Shown here in pieces: positions 25,062 through 32,686 of a stretch of DNA of 64,000 nt. The stretch comes from Pseudomonas cichorii (GTDB taxonomy: Bacteria; Pseudomonadota; Gammaproteobacteria; Pseudomonadales; Pseudomonadaceae). The notes below the pieces were generated by a model that had not been told where the DNA came from, did not search any database, and saw only the letters and a program-made list of their open reading frames with translations. The position numbers were made by a program, and so were the translations under genes. Within the stretch, counting starts at the first letter, position 1, and every line of letters begins with the position of its first letter. The DNA is taken from NCBI RefSeq assembly GCF_018343775.1, contig NZ_CP074349.1, positions 3,462,001 through 3,526,000 on the forward strand, in the 5' to 3' direction.

Positions 25062-26788
25062 GAGTTTGTCCCTTGTACGAAATCAGCAATGCCATCACCA
25101 CGATTGTAGTCATTGACGATATCTCCGACGCAAGCGCTCAAATCCTTCAAATGCTCTCGAAGCGTTGAGTTGTGATCAAAGATCAAAAAGTCGAGCTCAA
25201 TCATAATCACACAAGGCTTGGCGGCTGCTCCCGACACGATGTTTGCAGGGCGCAATGGAACACAGATAACCCACTGAGCACTTAGCGAGTTGGCCCTGAA
25301 GATCCTTTCAGAAGGGTCGACTTTCGAGATACGCACAGCTCCTTCTTTCCAGGCAACGCCACCTGGATGGCTCGCAGTGATAACGCTGCCGAAACCTGCG
25401 TCGCGCTGGTAACCAGCGGTTGACACCAAAGAGAGCAGCCTGGGCGTGTGGTCGCGTTTAGCGAGAATTGCGACCCGCACTTTCCCTGTCAGAGAATCTT
25501 CGTGATGGAGGATGCCTTTAAAACTCTCCATTAACTTCAGTATGTCCAGGAGAATTGCCTGCGCTGCAGACCTGAGCGCCTTTGGCGCATCCACCAACTC
25601 AGTGGATAGCTGAGCCAAAGTGACCTGTTTCGCCTGTAATGCTGCGAGATAGACAGAGTTAAAATCTTTATCGAAATCGAGCATGCCCCAGCTTGTTTTG
25701 AGTGGGATCTTGGCAAGGCGGCCCACCGCACGGGTATCTATCTCTGCGGTGCCGTTCACTATTGTGTTGATGATGGATGAAGACCAGTGTTTGGACTCAG
25801 CGTTAGAGGTCACAATGCTTAAGGCGATAGTGGGAATCTCAGGGCTAATAAGCCGCTCTTCGTCAAATGGCCAAGCTGGAAGATTAGAGACGAACCCGCC
25901 ATCCAAAAAATGGTGAGTGACAGTCTTCTTTTTACCAGCTCTTTGAAAAGAGATTTTCCAAGGCTTGAAAATTACGGGCAGGCAGATAGATGCGGCGACT
26001 GCGTCAGCCACCGCCACATCCGGGGTAGTCTGTACGCTGAAAACCTCGACGCTCTCAGCTGACGTATTGGTCGCTATGATCTTGAGCGGAATCTTCTTCG
26101 CCTTTTTCAAATCCGAAAAAGTTACGTCCCGAGGAGGCTCTCCGTTCGACGGAAGGGCCCAGCCGAGCTTGTGCATCATGGCGGCATTCACGAAATCTCG
26201 CACATGATCAAGGGTTGTAAGGCCATCGGAGATTTTTTTGACCAGCAACCCCAACAATATCGCCATTACCAAATTCAGAGGCAGCCCCAGCCAAACGCTG
26301 TAGGCAATAGCCAAATAACTGAGGTATGCGTATCCAAAAACCAGACCAGCTCCGCTGAGATAAATCAGCTTAAGACGTTGCGCTGTGGGCAACCACCTGA
26401 TCAATTGCAGCCAGCCCCACCCAATTCCAGAGAACAGGTCGGTAGGTTTCTTGGCCCTTGTGCCCGGAGGCATCCTGTTGAAAAGATGCTTGGGTTCAGA
26501 AAGATCGGCATCGAGGAGATCGTTACCGGTATAACCTGCCGCGATCAACGCCGCTACGATCGAACCAGCAGACGTTCCAGCAACGCCTTTCACATCAAGA
26601 TTTAACTCATTGATTGCGGTAAGAGCGCCTACGTGAACAACACCGCGAGCGCCACCCCCCTGCAGCGCAAGGAAGATTGGCCGCTTTTTGACGGGCTGAG
26701 CTTGGGCACCCTCACCTTGCTGCTTGGCTTTCTTCTTAGGCGTGGCCTTCAGATCCAGTTCGAAGTTAGTGGGTGTCAAATTGGACAT
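25052..26788 (-). CDS. Patatin-like phospholipase with membrane segments
   Basis: The ATG at 26788 gives 578 residues; the frame extends further upstream but with an unlikely basic leader. The patatin signatures are complete: the oxyanion loop ALQGGGARG (about 41-49), the nucleophile elbow GTSAG with Ser73 and the catalytic Asp in FLDGGF (Asp296). Two or three hydrophobic segments (about 142-183) are inserted in the catalytic domain and would tie the enzyme to a membrane. After residue 310 lies a long C-terminal region of unknown fold. Patatins cleave phospholipid acyl chains and serve as membrane-destroying effectors in CBASS and other defence systems. No nucleotide cyclase or other trigger lies beside it, so its activator is unknown. 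The serine-rich gene that overlaps its end is the only obvious partner. Confidence 0.85.
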   Translation of the reverse strand: MSNLTPTNFELDLKATPKKKAKQQGEGAQAQPVKKRPIFLALQGGGARGVVHVGALTAINELNLDVKGVAGTSAGSIVAALIAAGYTGNDLLDADLSEPKHLFNRMPPGTRAKKPTDLFSGIGWGWLQLIRWLPTAQRLKLIYLSGAGLVFGYAYLSYLAIAYSVWLGLPLNLVMAILLGLLVKKISDGLTTLDHVRDFVNAAMMHKLGWALPSNGEPPRDVTFSDLKKAKKIPLKIIATNTSAESVEVFSVQTTPDVAVADAVAASICLPVIFKPWKISFQRAGKKKTVTHHFLDGGFVSNLPAWPFDEERLISPEIPTIALSIVTSNAESKHWSSSIINTIVNGTAEIDTRAVGRLAKIPLKTSWGMLDFDKDFNSVYLAALQAKQVTLAQLSTELVDAPKALRSAAQAILLDILKLMESFKGILHHEDSLTGKVRVAILAKRDHTPRLLSLVSTAGYQRDAGFGSVITASHPGGVAWKEGAVRISKVDPSERIFRANSLSAQWVICVPLRPANIVSGAAAKPCVIMIELDFLIFDHNSTLREHLKDLSACVGDIVNDYNRGDGIADFVQGTNSCL

Positions 26789-27238
26789 TGAGTACTGTCT
26801 CTGTTGTCTCGGCCAAAAGAGTGGCACCGTAACATCAAAGCGTTCTAAATCGACGCCTCGCGACGAAAAAAAGCTTCTCCGCTGTACGCTAGAAAAGGCA
26901 TCTGGTATTTCAAGTTTTCTGAAATGGCTACGTGGAACGGGTCTTAGCAACGCAAGGGAGTTCCGTGCTTCCTGGTGCTCAAAAGACAGCGCTCAACTGC
27001 GAGTAAGTTTGTATTGGCAGGTTGGTTTTGCGGCAGAAGGAGACAAAAAAGGTGGGAGATTCGCTCAGGAAACTAGGGCGATTGGTCACAAGTCCTGCCT
27101 AGCCAAGGTCGAAGAAGGGACTGAAATACAATGATTCTCTTTGAATGTGGCTGTCACTACACACGATACGCACGCGGCAAAACGCTGCACAAGCATACCG
27201 TTCGTCGGGAAACGCTCTTGCCTCGTTTAGCCTCTTAA
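26789..27238. other. Non-coding stretch near the island end
   Basis: No frame with natural composition is seen on either strand apart from the upstream in-phase extension of the patatin frame. GC content drops toward 27240-27330, where runs of A and T dominate. It must hold the patatin promoter, but I could not fix its boxes. Confidence 0.4.
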
Positions 27239-27375
27239 AATGTCAACATTGACAGAGATTCGCAAAGTAAACAGAAACAAAAAATCTACTATGCCATTGT
27301 TTTATATGGTTTTTTAGATCTAAGCCTCAAATGTCAATGCAGGGTCTGATCGGATAAGAATGTCAACGGTGACAG
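27239..27375. repeat. Repeated TGTCAA boxes at the island/endA junction, att-like
   Basis: AATGTCAACATTGACAG at 27239-27255 and AATGTCAACGGTGACAG at 27359-27375 match at 15 of 17 positions, and a third AATGTCAA lies at 27330-27337. The first copy is an inverted repeat (TGTCAA, CA, TTGACA). The last copy is the start of the endA remnant and encodes its VNGDR residues. Paired imperfect repeats with one copy in a target gene are what a site-specific integrase leaves at an element boundary. I read this as the right attachment site of the island. Confidence 0.6.
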
Positions 27376-27685
27376 GAGCAACTTCAGTTTTGGCTGGCTG
27401 CCCGAGCAGAAAGGCCAATACGGTTCCTGCCTGACGCAAGTGGATTTCAAGGCAAAAAAGGTCATGCCACGCCCTTCGATCCGCGGAATGATCGCGCGCA
27501 CTTACTTCTACATGAGCAAGCAGTACAATTTGCGGCTGTCACGCCAGGATCAGCAGCTCTATCAGGCTTGGAACAAGACTTATCCGGTTCAGGAGTGGGA
27601 GCGTCAGCGCAATCAGCGGGTTGCCTGCGTCATGGGCCGCGGTAACGAGTTCGTGGGGCCAGTGAATCTCAAATCCTGTAGCTGA
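27362..27685 (+). pseudogene. endA: Endonuclease I (EndA), C-terminal remnant
   Basis: The frame reads VNGDRSNFSFGWLPEQ at its start, then RGMIARTYFYMSKQYNLRLS and a tail of NEFVGPVNLKSC. This is the C-terminal half of the periplasmic or secreted endonuclease I (Vvn/EndA family), which normally has about 230 residues. The N-terminal half, the secretion signal and part of the catalytic beta-beta-alpha metal site are missing. The similarity stops sharply at 27362, where AT-rich DNA with TGTCAA boxes begins. No start codon with a ribosome-binding site precedes it, so it is not expected to be made. The 5' half should lie at the other end of the inserted island, left of this window. Confidence 0.85.
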
Positions 27686-27692
27686 GTCACCT

Positions 27693-27962
27693 TTATACAT
27701 CCGTTTGATCAGTTTTCCATGAGTAATCCATGCATATGGATAAGGCCCTTAGCCACTCATCGGACAACTGTTCACCTGGATCCAAAACCCTGTAATTTCC
27801 CTCTTCGTGTCCTGCTTGACCCACGACAGTATCTGCCCGAAAGCACTGTAAATACGGGCAGCCTACCGGGCAGGATGCTAGAGACCGCAGTCCGATCAGA
27901 ACCGTCTGAATTAATTGCAACCCTGTATCGATCTCGAAATGAAGTAGCAATGCCACGTGCAT
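27693..27962 (-). CDS. Possible small protein, weakly supported
   Basis: An 89-residue frame from the ATG at 27962 (the frame stays open to an ATG at 28028). The content is plausible in its second half (GLRSLASCPVGCPYLQC, then GNYRVLDPGEQLSDEWLRAL), but no ribosome-binding site is convincing and I recognise no family. It fills most of the space between the endA remnant and the next gene, converges on the remnant, and could itself be the 3' part of an older gene. If it is not a gene, this 355-base gap is empty. Confidence 0.3.
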   Translation of the reverse strand: MHVALLLHFEIDTGLQLIQTVLIGLRSLASCPVGCPYLQCFRADTVVGQAGHEEGNYRVLDPGEQLSDEWLRALSICMDYSWKTDQTDV

Positions 27963-28041
27963 GACGCACGCCCCAGCTACCTGTACTCCCACGTACTCAT
28001 TTTCAGATGGCGTAGCCCTTACGCCCAACAGGCAGGCATGA

Positions 28042-28278
28042 ATGACAACTCAAACGGAATTTGAAATTCATTATCAGTTCAAGGGCGAAGCTCGCCACTT
28101 TCTGCATCAAGCCCTGCTTCTGAGTCAAAGCGACGCCCTTCATATCGCCACGCTGCATGCCGGAGTCGGAACTGTCAGTGACAATGTATCCGCAGGCCCC
28201 ATACGCACGGCGATCTTGCAGGCGCAGGGCTTTGGTGTGACGCAGGTGCATTGGAAGAAGTGCACTGCAAATATCTGA
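28042..28278 (+). CDS. Small DUF6555-like protein
   Basis: A 78-residue protein with the pattern Y-x-G-x-x-R-x-F-H near the start, DALHIATLHAGVGTV in the middle and GVTQVHWKK at the end. This fits a small Pseudomonas family that I remember as DUF6555, whose function is unknown. An ATG four bases upstream is in another phase. The gene converges on map, and a bidirectional terminator hairpin lies between them. There is no signal peptide or membrane segment. Confidence 0.65.
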   Translation: MTTQTEFEIHYQFKGEARHFLHQALLLSQSDALHIATLHAGVGTVSDNVSAGPIRTAILQAQGFGVTQVHWKKCTANI

Positions 28279-28296
28279 GCCTTTCTGAAAATGAAA

Positions 28297-28315
28297 CCGG
28301 CCCCTCAAGGGCCGG
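28297..28315. terminator. Bidirectional terminator between the DUF6555-like gene and map
   Basis: CCGGCCC pairs with GGGCCGG over a five-base loop, 18 bases after one stop and 14 bases after the other. On the map strand it is followed by TTTCATTTT, and on the plus strand by a weaker CTTCAT. Confidence 0.75.
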
Positions 28316-28329
28316 CTTCATCAATGCGC

Positions 28330-29121
28330 TCAGATCGGGGCGTATTCGCCCGTGCCATCAGGCCAGGGTGTCAACAGCTCGAACCCCGTCTGGGTCACGG
28401 CAACCATATGCTCCCACTGGGCGGACAATGACAGGTCACGTGTCAGCACCGTCCAGCCATCGGCCAGGGCCTTGGTTTCCGGCCTGCCGGCGTTGATCAT
28501 CGGCTCGATGGTAAACACCATTCCCGGCTTGAGCTTGAGGCCCTTGCCAGCAGTGCCGTAGTGCAGAACCTGCGGCTCTTCGTGGTAAGTGCGACCGATG
28601 CCATGCCCGCAATACTCGCGCACGACACTAAAGCCTTCGCGGTGTGCAACCGTCTGGATAGCGTGGCCGATATCACCCAGCGTGGCCCCCGGACGTACGG
28701 CATGGATACCGGCACATGTGGCTTCATAAGTGGTCTCGACCAGCCGTTTGGCCAGCGGACTGACGTCACCCACTAGGTACATGCGACTGGTGTCGCCATA
28801 CCAGCCATCCTTGATGACCGCCACATCGATATTGACGATATCGCCGTCCTTGAGAATGTCCGTCGGCGAAGGAATGCCATGGCAGACCACGGCATTGGGG
28901 GAAATGCAGGTGGTCTTGGTGAAGCCGTGATAACCCACGTTCGCCGGGATGACTTTCAGCTCTTTCACGATGTATTCGTTGCAGATGTCATCAAGGGCTT
29001 CAGTGCTGACACCGGCCTTCACATGCGGCGCAATCATGGCCAATACTTCTGCTGCCATCCGGCCCGCAATGCGCAACTGGACCAGATCCTGTTCGGTCTT
29101 GAGCGTGATACCGCGACTCAT
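28330..29121 (-). CDS. map: Type I methionine aminopeptidase
   Basis: The 263-residue enzyme removes the initiator methionine from new proteins. Metal ligands of the pita-bread fold are visible: Asp in VNIDVAVIKDGWYGDTSR, His in CGHGIGRTYHEEP, Glu in FTIEPMINAG and Glu in SAQWEHMVAV. The length is standard for a type I enzyme. Its ATG overlaps the stop of a ParD-like gene by four bases, an arrangement I know from other Pseudomonas and that marks a second map copy rather than the housekeeping one near rpsB (not in this window). Shared control through the operator upstream of the ParD-like gene is likely. Confidence 0.93.
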   Translation of the reverse strand: MSRGITLKTEQDLVQLRIAGRMAAEVLAMIAPHVKAGVSTEALDDICNEYIVKELKVIPANVGYHGFTKTTCISPNAVVCHGIPSPTDILKDGDIVNIDVAVIKDGWYGDTSRMYLVGDVSPLAKRLVETTYEATCAGIHAVRPGATLGDIGHAIQTVAHREGFSVVREYCGHGIGRTYHEEPQVLHYGTAGKGLKLKPGMVFTIEPMINAGRPETKALADGWTVLTRDLSLSAQWEHMVAVTQTGFELLTPWPDGTGEYAPI

Positions 29122-29360
29122 GAGGCCACCCGCACAACCGACGAGATATCGGATGCCTGAGCAGTCAGCACGGTACCGCCCGCATCTTCGGCACGAATCA
29201 GCATCTGACAGATTTCGCTGTAGTTGAGTGTCGGATGAAGCTCGGCAAGCATGCCGATGCGCATCCAGTGCTCAGCCTGGGCGTTGATGGAACGGCTCAA
29301 GGCCACGCTGGCCGAGCGCAGATTGGCGTGCATGTGTTCAGAAATCTTTACCAGCCCCAT
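29118..29360 (-). CDS. ParD-like antitoxin-type protein
   Basis: An 80-residue ribbon-helix-helix-type protein. MGLVKISEHMHANLRSAS forms the N-terminal strand and helix, followed by LSRSINAQAEHWMRIGMLAE and HPTLNYSEI, which match the ParD-like family (PF11903 as I remember it). It overlaps map by four bases. A perfect nine-base inverted repeat lies 17 bases upstream, as expected for an autoregulating antitoxin. There is no ParE toxin; methionine aminopeptidase takes the toxin's place in the operon, so the protein may act as a transcriptional regulator of map. Confidence 0.85.
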   Translation of the reverse strand: MGLVKISEHMHANLRSASVALSRSINAQAEHWMRIGMLAELHPTLNYSEICQMLIRAEDAGGTVLTAQASDISSVVRVAS

Positions 29361-29377
29361 GGCTCACCTCATATGGA

Positions 29378-29405
29378 ATATACGAATCATATATGTTTCG
29401 TATAT
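29378..29405. promoter_or_regulatory. Palindromic operator upstream of the ParD-like/map operon
   Basis: ATATACGAA at 29378-29386 and TTCGTATAT at 29397-29405 form perfect nine-base arms around a ten-base spacer that is itself nearly palindromic (CATATATG). The site lies just before the ParD-like start and is probably bound by that protein. Confidence 0.65.
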
Positions 29406-29438
29406 CAGCAAGCAAGCAGGAGGCTGGAAACGCCGACA

Positions 29439-29627
29439 TCAGGCGACAGCGGCTGCACGACACTCGTCGTCATAGAGGGGTTCAGTAAGTGTCATCGAAC
29501 CGTGTGGCTCATCAAAATTGAATTGACGCAGGGCAGTTGCCAGAGCAAGAAAATCTTCGCGCTGCATCTCGTTGACCAGGATGGCGCAGTGGTGAGTGAT
29601 CGAACCTTGCAATGCATTCAGGGACAT
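29439..29627 (-). CDS. Small protein under a LexA-like box
   Basis: A 62-residue protein with a GAGG ribosome-binding site six bases before its ATG. The sequence (ALQGSITHHCAILVNEMQ, then DFLALATALRQFNFD, then MTLTEPLYDDEC) suggests two short helices and an acidic tail, without membrane segments. I do not recognise a named family. A 20-base sequence closely matching the LexA operator lies 19 bases upstream, so the gene should be induced by DNA damage. Small SOS proteins in other bacteria block division or moderate DNA polymerases. A similar role here is only a suggestion. Confidence 0.6.
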   Translation of the reverse strand: MSLNALQGSITHHCAILVNEMQREDFLALATALRQFNFDEPHGSMTLTEPLYDDECRAAAVA

Positions 29628-29645
29628 GACAACCTCGTTACCAGA

Positions 29646-29665
29646 TACTGTTCTTATATACAGTA
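29646..29665. promoter_or_regulatory. LexA (SOS) box
   Basis: TACTGTTCTTATATACAGTA matches the classical operator TACTGTATATATATACAGTA at 17 of 20 positions, with the CTG-N10-CAG core intact. It lies 18 bases upstream of the ATG of the 62-residue gene on the minus strand. Confidence 0.7.
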
Positions 29666-29671
29666 TTCATT

Positions 29672-29696
29672 GAGCAGGCCCCGCACAAGCCTGCTC
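29672..29696. terminator. Hairpin after dpkA
   Basis: GAGCAGGC pairs with GCCTGCTC over nine bases, 32 bases after the end of dpkA on the minus strand. No strong T-run follows on either side, so it may be a REP-like stem rather than an efficient terminator. Confidence 0.45.
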
Positions 29697-29727
29697 GCGA
29701 CGAATGGTCATTCGATGCGTCTCGCAA

Positions 29728-30762
29728 TCACGACCTGGCCAGTGCCTCCAGGCGCTCCCAGTCGCTCACCTCGATATCGATTCCAGCGGCCAGCGACCGG
29801 GCGCGCAGCGCATAGCGGCGATCACCGGGAATACGCTCCTGCCCTGCCCCCTGCATCTGCCTGACAAGCTCTTCGCTGCGCTGGGCAAATTGCTGGCCGC
29901 TGCCGCCTCTGTCCGGATCGATGACGATAAGCAGTTGTCCGGTCCAGGGTGTCTGGGCACCGGGGTGTTTCGACCAGTCGAATTCAAACGAAAAATTCCC
30001 GCCAGTCAGCCCGGCAGCCAGCAGTTCCACCATCATGGACAGTGCCGAGCCCTTGTAGCCACCAAACGGCAACAGTGCCCCGCCATCGAGAATGGCCTTG
30101 GGGTCTTCGGTGGGCTGTCCATTGCGATCCACACCCATGCCTGCTGGCAGCATTCGCCCTTCCCGTGCAGCGATCTGCACATCGCCATGGGCGATGGCGC
30201 TGGTCGCCAGATCGAACACCACCGGTTCACCCCCGGCACGGGGCGCTGCAAAGGCAATCGGGTTGGTGCCAAACAGCGGTTGTTGCGCACCATGGGGCAC
30301 GACGCAGGTCATGCTGTTGACCACACTCAGCGCCACAAAGCCTTGTTGGGCAAAGGGTTCGACATCCGGCCATAGCGCTGCGAAATGATGAGAGTTGCGA
30401 ATGGCCAGAATCCCGATCCCGGCGTTCGCAACCTTTTCGACAAGCAGTGAACGAGCAGCCTCCAGGGCTGGCTGGGCAAAACCGTTGGCAGCATCGACCC
30501 TGACGAAGGCCCCGGCAACATCTTCGACCACAGGCACCGTCTGGCCATCGACCCAGCCACTGGCCAGGGACGACAGGTAGCCTGGAATGCGAAAGATGCC
30601 GTGGCTGTGAGAGCCATCGCGTTGTGCGCTGGCGCAGTTTTCGGCCAATACGCGAGCGGTCTGCGGCGAAGTACCATGGGCCAGAAATATCTGCTGAAGC
30701 AGATCGGCCAACTGCTGATACGAAACGGTTCTGAACTGCTCATTATCACGAGTTGCGGACAT
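29728..30762 (-). CDS. dpkA: Delta1-piperideine-2-carboxylate/pyrroline-2-carboxylate reductase
   Basis: The 344-residue protein belongs to the malate/L-lactate dehydrogenase-2 (YlbC/DpkA) fold. It closely matches the P. syringae pv. tomato DpkA as I remember it, including ASAQRDGSHSHGIFRIPGYL, SHHFAALWPDVEPF and FGTNPIAFAAPRAGGEP. DpkA reduces the cyclic imines of D-lysine and D-proline breakdown with NADPH, giving L-pipecolate or L-proline. The catalytic His lies in the HSHG motif. I chose the ATG at 30762 because GGAG lies six bases upstream; a TTG 18 bases earlier lacks one. The gene stands alone on its strand, so regulation cannot be read. Confidence 0.9.
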   Translation of the reverse strand: MSATRDNEQFRTVSYQQLADLLQQIFLAHGTSPQTARVLAENCASAQRDGSHSHGIFRIPGYLSSLASGWVDGQTVPVVEDVAGAFVRVDAANGFAQPALEAARSLLVEKVANAGIGILAIRNSHHFAALWPDVEPFAQQGFVALSVVNSMTCVVPHGAQQPLFGTNPIAFAAPRAGGEPVVFDLATSAIAHGDVQIAAREGRMLPAGMGVDRNGQPTEDPKAILDGGALLPFGGYKGSALSMMVELLAAGLTGGNFSFEFDWSKHPGAQTPWTGQLLIVIDPDRGGSGQQFAQRSEELVRQMQGAGQERIPGDRRYALRARSLAAGIDIEVSDWERLEALARS

Positions 30763-30978
30763 CCAGAGCTCCGGTGTCAAGGTTGAAAAAGCAAGTATCG
30801 GCGCATCTGAAAATATCGCTGCGTCCTTCGGAAAAACGTCCAGACCGTTTTTTACATCAATGAGAGCCGATCACATTCACGATGAAATACTCCTCTGCCT
30901 GATACTCAATAGCCATACATTGTTCTCTACAGTAGACATCAGGAGGTAGAATGCCCCACGGTAAAGACCGGAGAGCCA

Positions 30979-32004
30979 ATGAGCGCCCCCAACCTCAGCG
31001 AAGCAGAATATGACGCAATAACCGATGCCGCCGCGCATTGGTGCATGCGCCTGCATGCCGATGACTGCACGGATGCGGAGCGAAAGGTTTTCAATCAATG
31101 GCTCAATGCTCATCCACAGCATGCGATCGAATACCAAGCAATGCTGGAGATATGGGATATTTCCGAGCAGGTCACGCCCGCCAATCCGGCCCCGGTTATC
31201 GAACTCAAGCCGCAAGCACCCAAGGCTCCGTCCTACCGCAAACGCTCGCGCCGTCACTACGCCGTCGCTGCCACGATTGCTGCCCTGGCGATTCCTCTGG
31301 CAGGCATTATCGGCTGGAATCAAGGCTGGATTCCCAACGCTTACGACACCTACGAAACCCTGGACGCCACCCGGGTCGTCACCATGGCCGACGGCAGCCG
31401 CGTTGAGCTGAATCTGGGCACGCAACTGACTTACGCCAATTACAAGGATCGGCGCAGCGTCACCCTGAAAAAGGGCGAGGCGTTCTTTGAAGTCAGCCAT
31501 GACAGCACTCACCCGTTCGTGGTCAGGGCCGGTCAGGGCAGCGTCAAGGTGACGGGCACCCGCTTCAATGTCTGGATGTATCAGGAGCAGGTGCGGGTCA
31601 TGCTGGTCGACGGTTCGGTGCAGGTCTGCAGCGACCGTTCGCAGCCAGGAGCCGGTTATCGTCTGGAGCCAGGCATGCAGGCCAGTTACAAGCCTGGGGA
31701 CTTCCAGCCGAAAATCAGTGAAACCCACAGCGGCGACACCAGCCTTGCCTGGCGCAATGGCAAGCTGATCTTCAATGACCTGCCACTGAGCCAGGCATTA
31801 CCCTTGATCAACCGCTACCTCCAAACGCCGATCCTGCTGGCGGATAACGCCACGGGCGCCATTCGCCTGGGCGGCAGCTATAACACTCAGGACATGTCGA
31901 ATCTGCTGACCTCCCTGCCCAAAGTGTTGCCGGTATTCGTCACCCGCAATCAGGAAGGCAACCCCGTCCTCAACAAGCGCTCTTCGGCAACGCCCAAAGG
32001 CTGA
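30979..32004 (+). CDS. FecR-like anti-sigma/signal transducer, without sigma partner
   Basis: The 341-residue protein has the FecR plan. A cytoplasmic N-terminal DUF4880-like domain (EAEYDAITDAAAHWCMRLHA, later FNQWLNAHPQHAIEYQ) comes first, then one membrane helix (about residues 94-113), then a periplasmic FecR domain (VTMADGSRVELNLGTQL, KKGEAFFEVSHDSTHPFVV, VKVTGTRFNV) and a secretin/TonB short N-terminal-like end (about 262-330). FecR proteins relay a signal from a TonB-dependent receptor to an ECF sigma factor. Neither a sigma gene upstream nor a receptor downstream is present; the neighbours are dpkA and a winged-helix gene. It may work with partners elsewhere or be left over from a lost system. 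Confidence 0.88.
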   Translation: MSAPNLSEAEYDAITDAAAHWCMRLHADDCTDAERKVFNQWLNAHPQHAIEYQAMLEIWDISEQVTPANPAPVIELKPQAPKAPSYRKRSRRHYAVAATIAALAIPLAGIIGWNQGWIPNAYDTYETLDATRVVTMADGSRVELNLGTQLTYANYKDRRSVTLKKGEAFFEVSHDSTHPFVVRAGQGSVKVTGTRFNVWMYQEQVRVMLVDGSVQVCSDRSQPGAGYRLEPGMQASYKPGDFQPKISETHSGDTSLAWRNGKLIFNDLPLSQALPLINRYLQTPILLADNATGAIRLGGSYNTQDMSNLLTSLPKVLPVFVTRNQEGNPVLNKRSSATPKG

Positions 32005-32268
32005 TCCTCTTATTGCCGCACTATTTCCTTTGCGACAAATGCAAATGCGAAGCGTTTTCACAGATTTTTGAATAATACCCCGGTATGATCCGGGTGTTCG
32101 CGCTGCTTTTTATCGCCCGGAAAACGGCCGTCCTCCTGGCAAAATCACATTTTTATGTTTTTTTTGCGTTCAACGATGAGTTTTTCAGGCGTTCGTTCGT
32201 CATTAGTAATGAGTTTCGTTCACAGAACCCAATGAGCCGTATCTGAAAAAGCCTGAAAAGGAGTTTGC

Positions 32269-32652
32269 ATGTTCAATCGTCAAGGAATTACAACCCGCAC
32301 GATGCTCCGGCAGACGGCCCTTTCTGCCCAGGCAGAATCGCCCGCCGCAGAAACCGATCGCCCCGGCAACGAACATATAAGGCTGCTGCTGAAAAGTTTT
32401 GGTCTGCGCACCAGCCTCGTCAGGCTGAAGGTTCTGGATGCGCTGCTGGCTGCCAATGATGAAGGCCAGACCCTGGGAGTACGGGGTGTACACAGCCAGT
32501 TGCTGCGACTCGATGTGCCGTTGTCTTTTCTCAGTGTCCGCGAGGTGCTCAAGCGCCTGTGCGATGAAGGCGTGATCAACCTCAACGCAGACAAGACCTA
32601 CAGCCTGCACCCTCGCGCCTGGGAATGGCTGAACGAATCGAACAAAGATTGA
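32269..32652 (+). CDS. Fur-like winged-helix protein
   Basis: A 127-residue protein whose central part (IRLLLKSFGLRTSLVRLKVL, then GVHSQLLRLDVPLSFLSVREVLKRLCDEGVI) reads as the winged-helix DNA-binding domain of the Fur family. The Fur dimerisation domain with its metal-binding His and Cys residues is missing, so it is a short Fur-like regulator. The AGGAG ribosome-binding site is clear. The 264-base upstream gap contains the palindrome CATTAGTAATG and a T-rich segment, so regulation there is possible. Its position after the FecR-like gene hints at iron control, but nothing proves it. Confidence 0.65.
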   Translation: MFNRQGITTRTMLRQTALSAQAESPAAETDRPGNEHIRLLLKSFGLRTSLVRLKVLDALLAANDEGQTLGVRGVHSQLLRLDVPLSFLSVREVLKRLCDEGVINLNADKTYSLHPRAWEWLNESNKD

Positions 32653-32686
32653 CCCCCTTCGATGCGAAGATGCAGGGCAACGAATC

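Noticed and set aside
25052..26788. A CBASS system with a patatin effector
   Set aside because: No CD-NTase, HORMA, TRIP13 or other CBASS gene lies nearby.
27693..28028. The full 111-residue minus-strand frame
   Set aside because: Its first 22 residues look unnatural and lack a start signal, so only the shorter part is listed, with low confidence.
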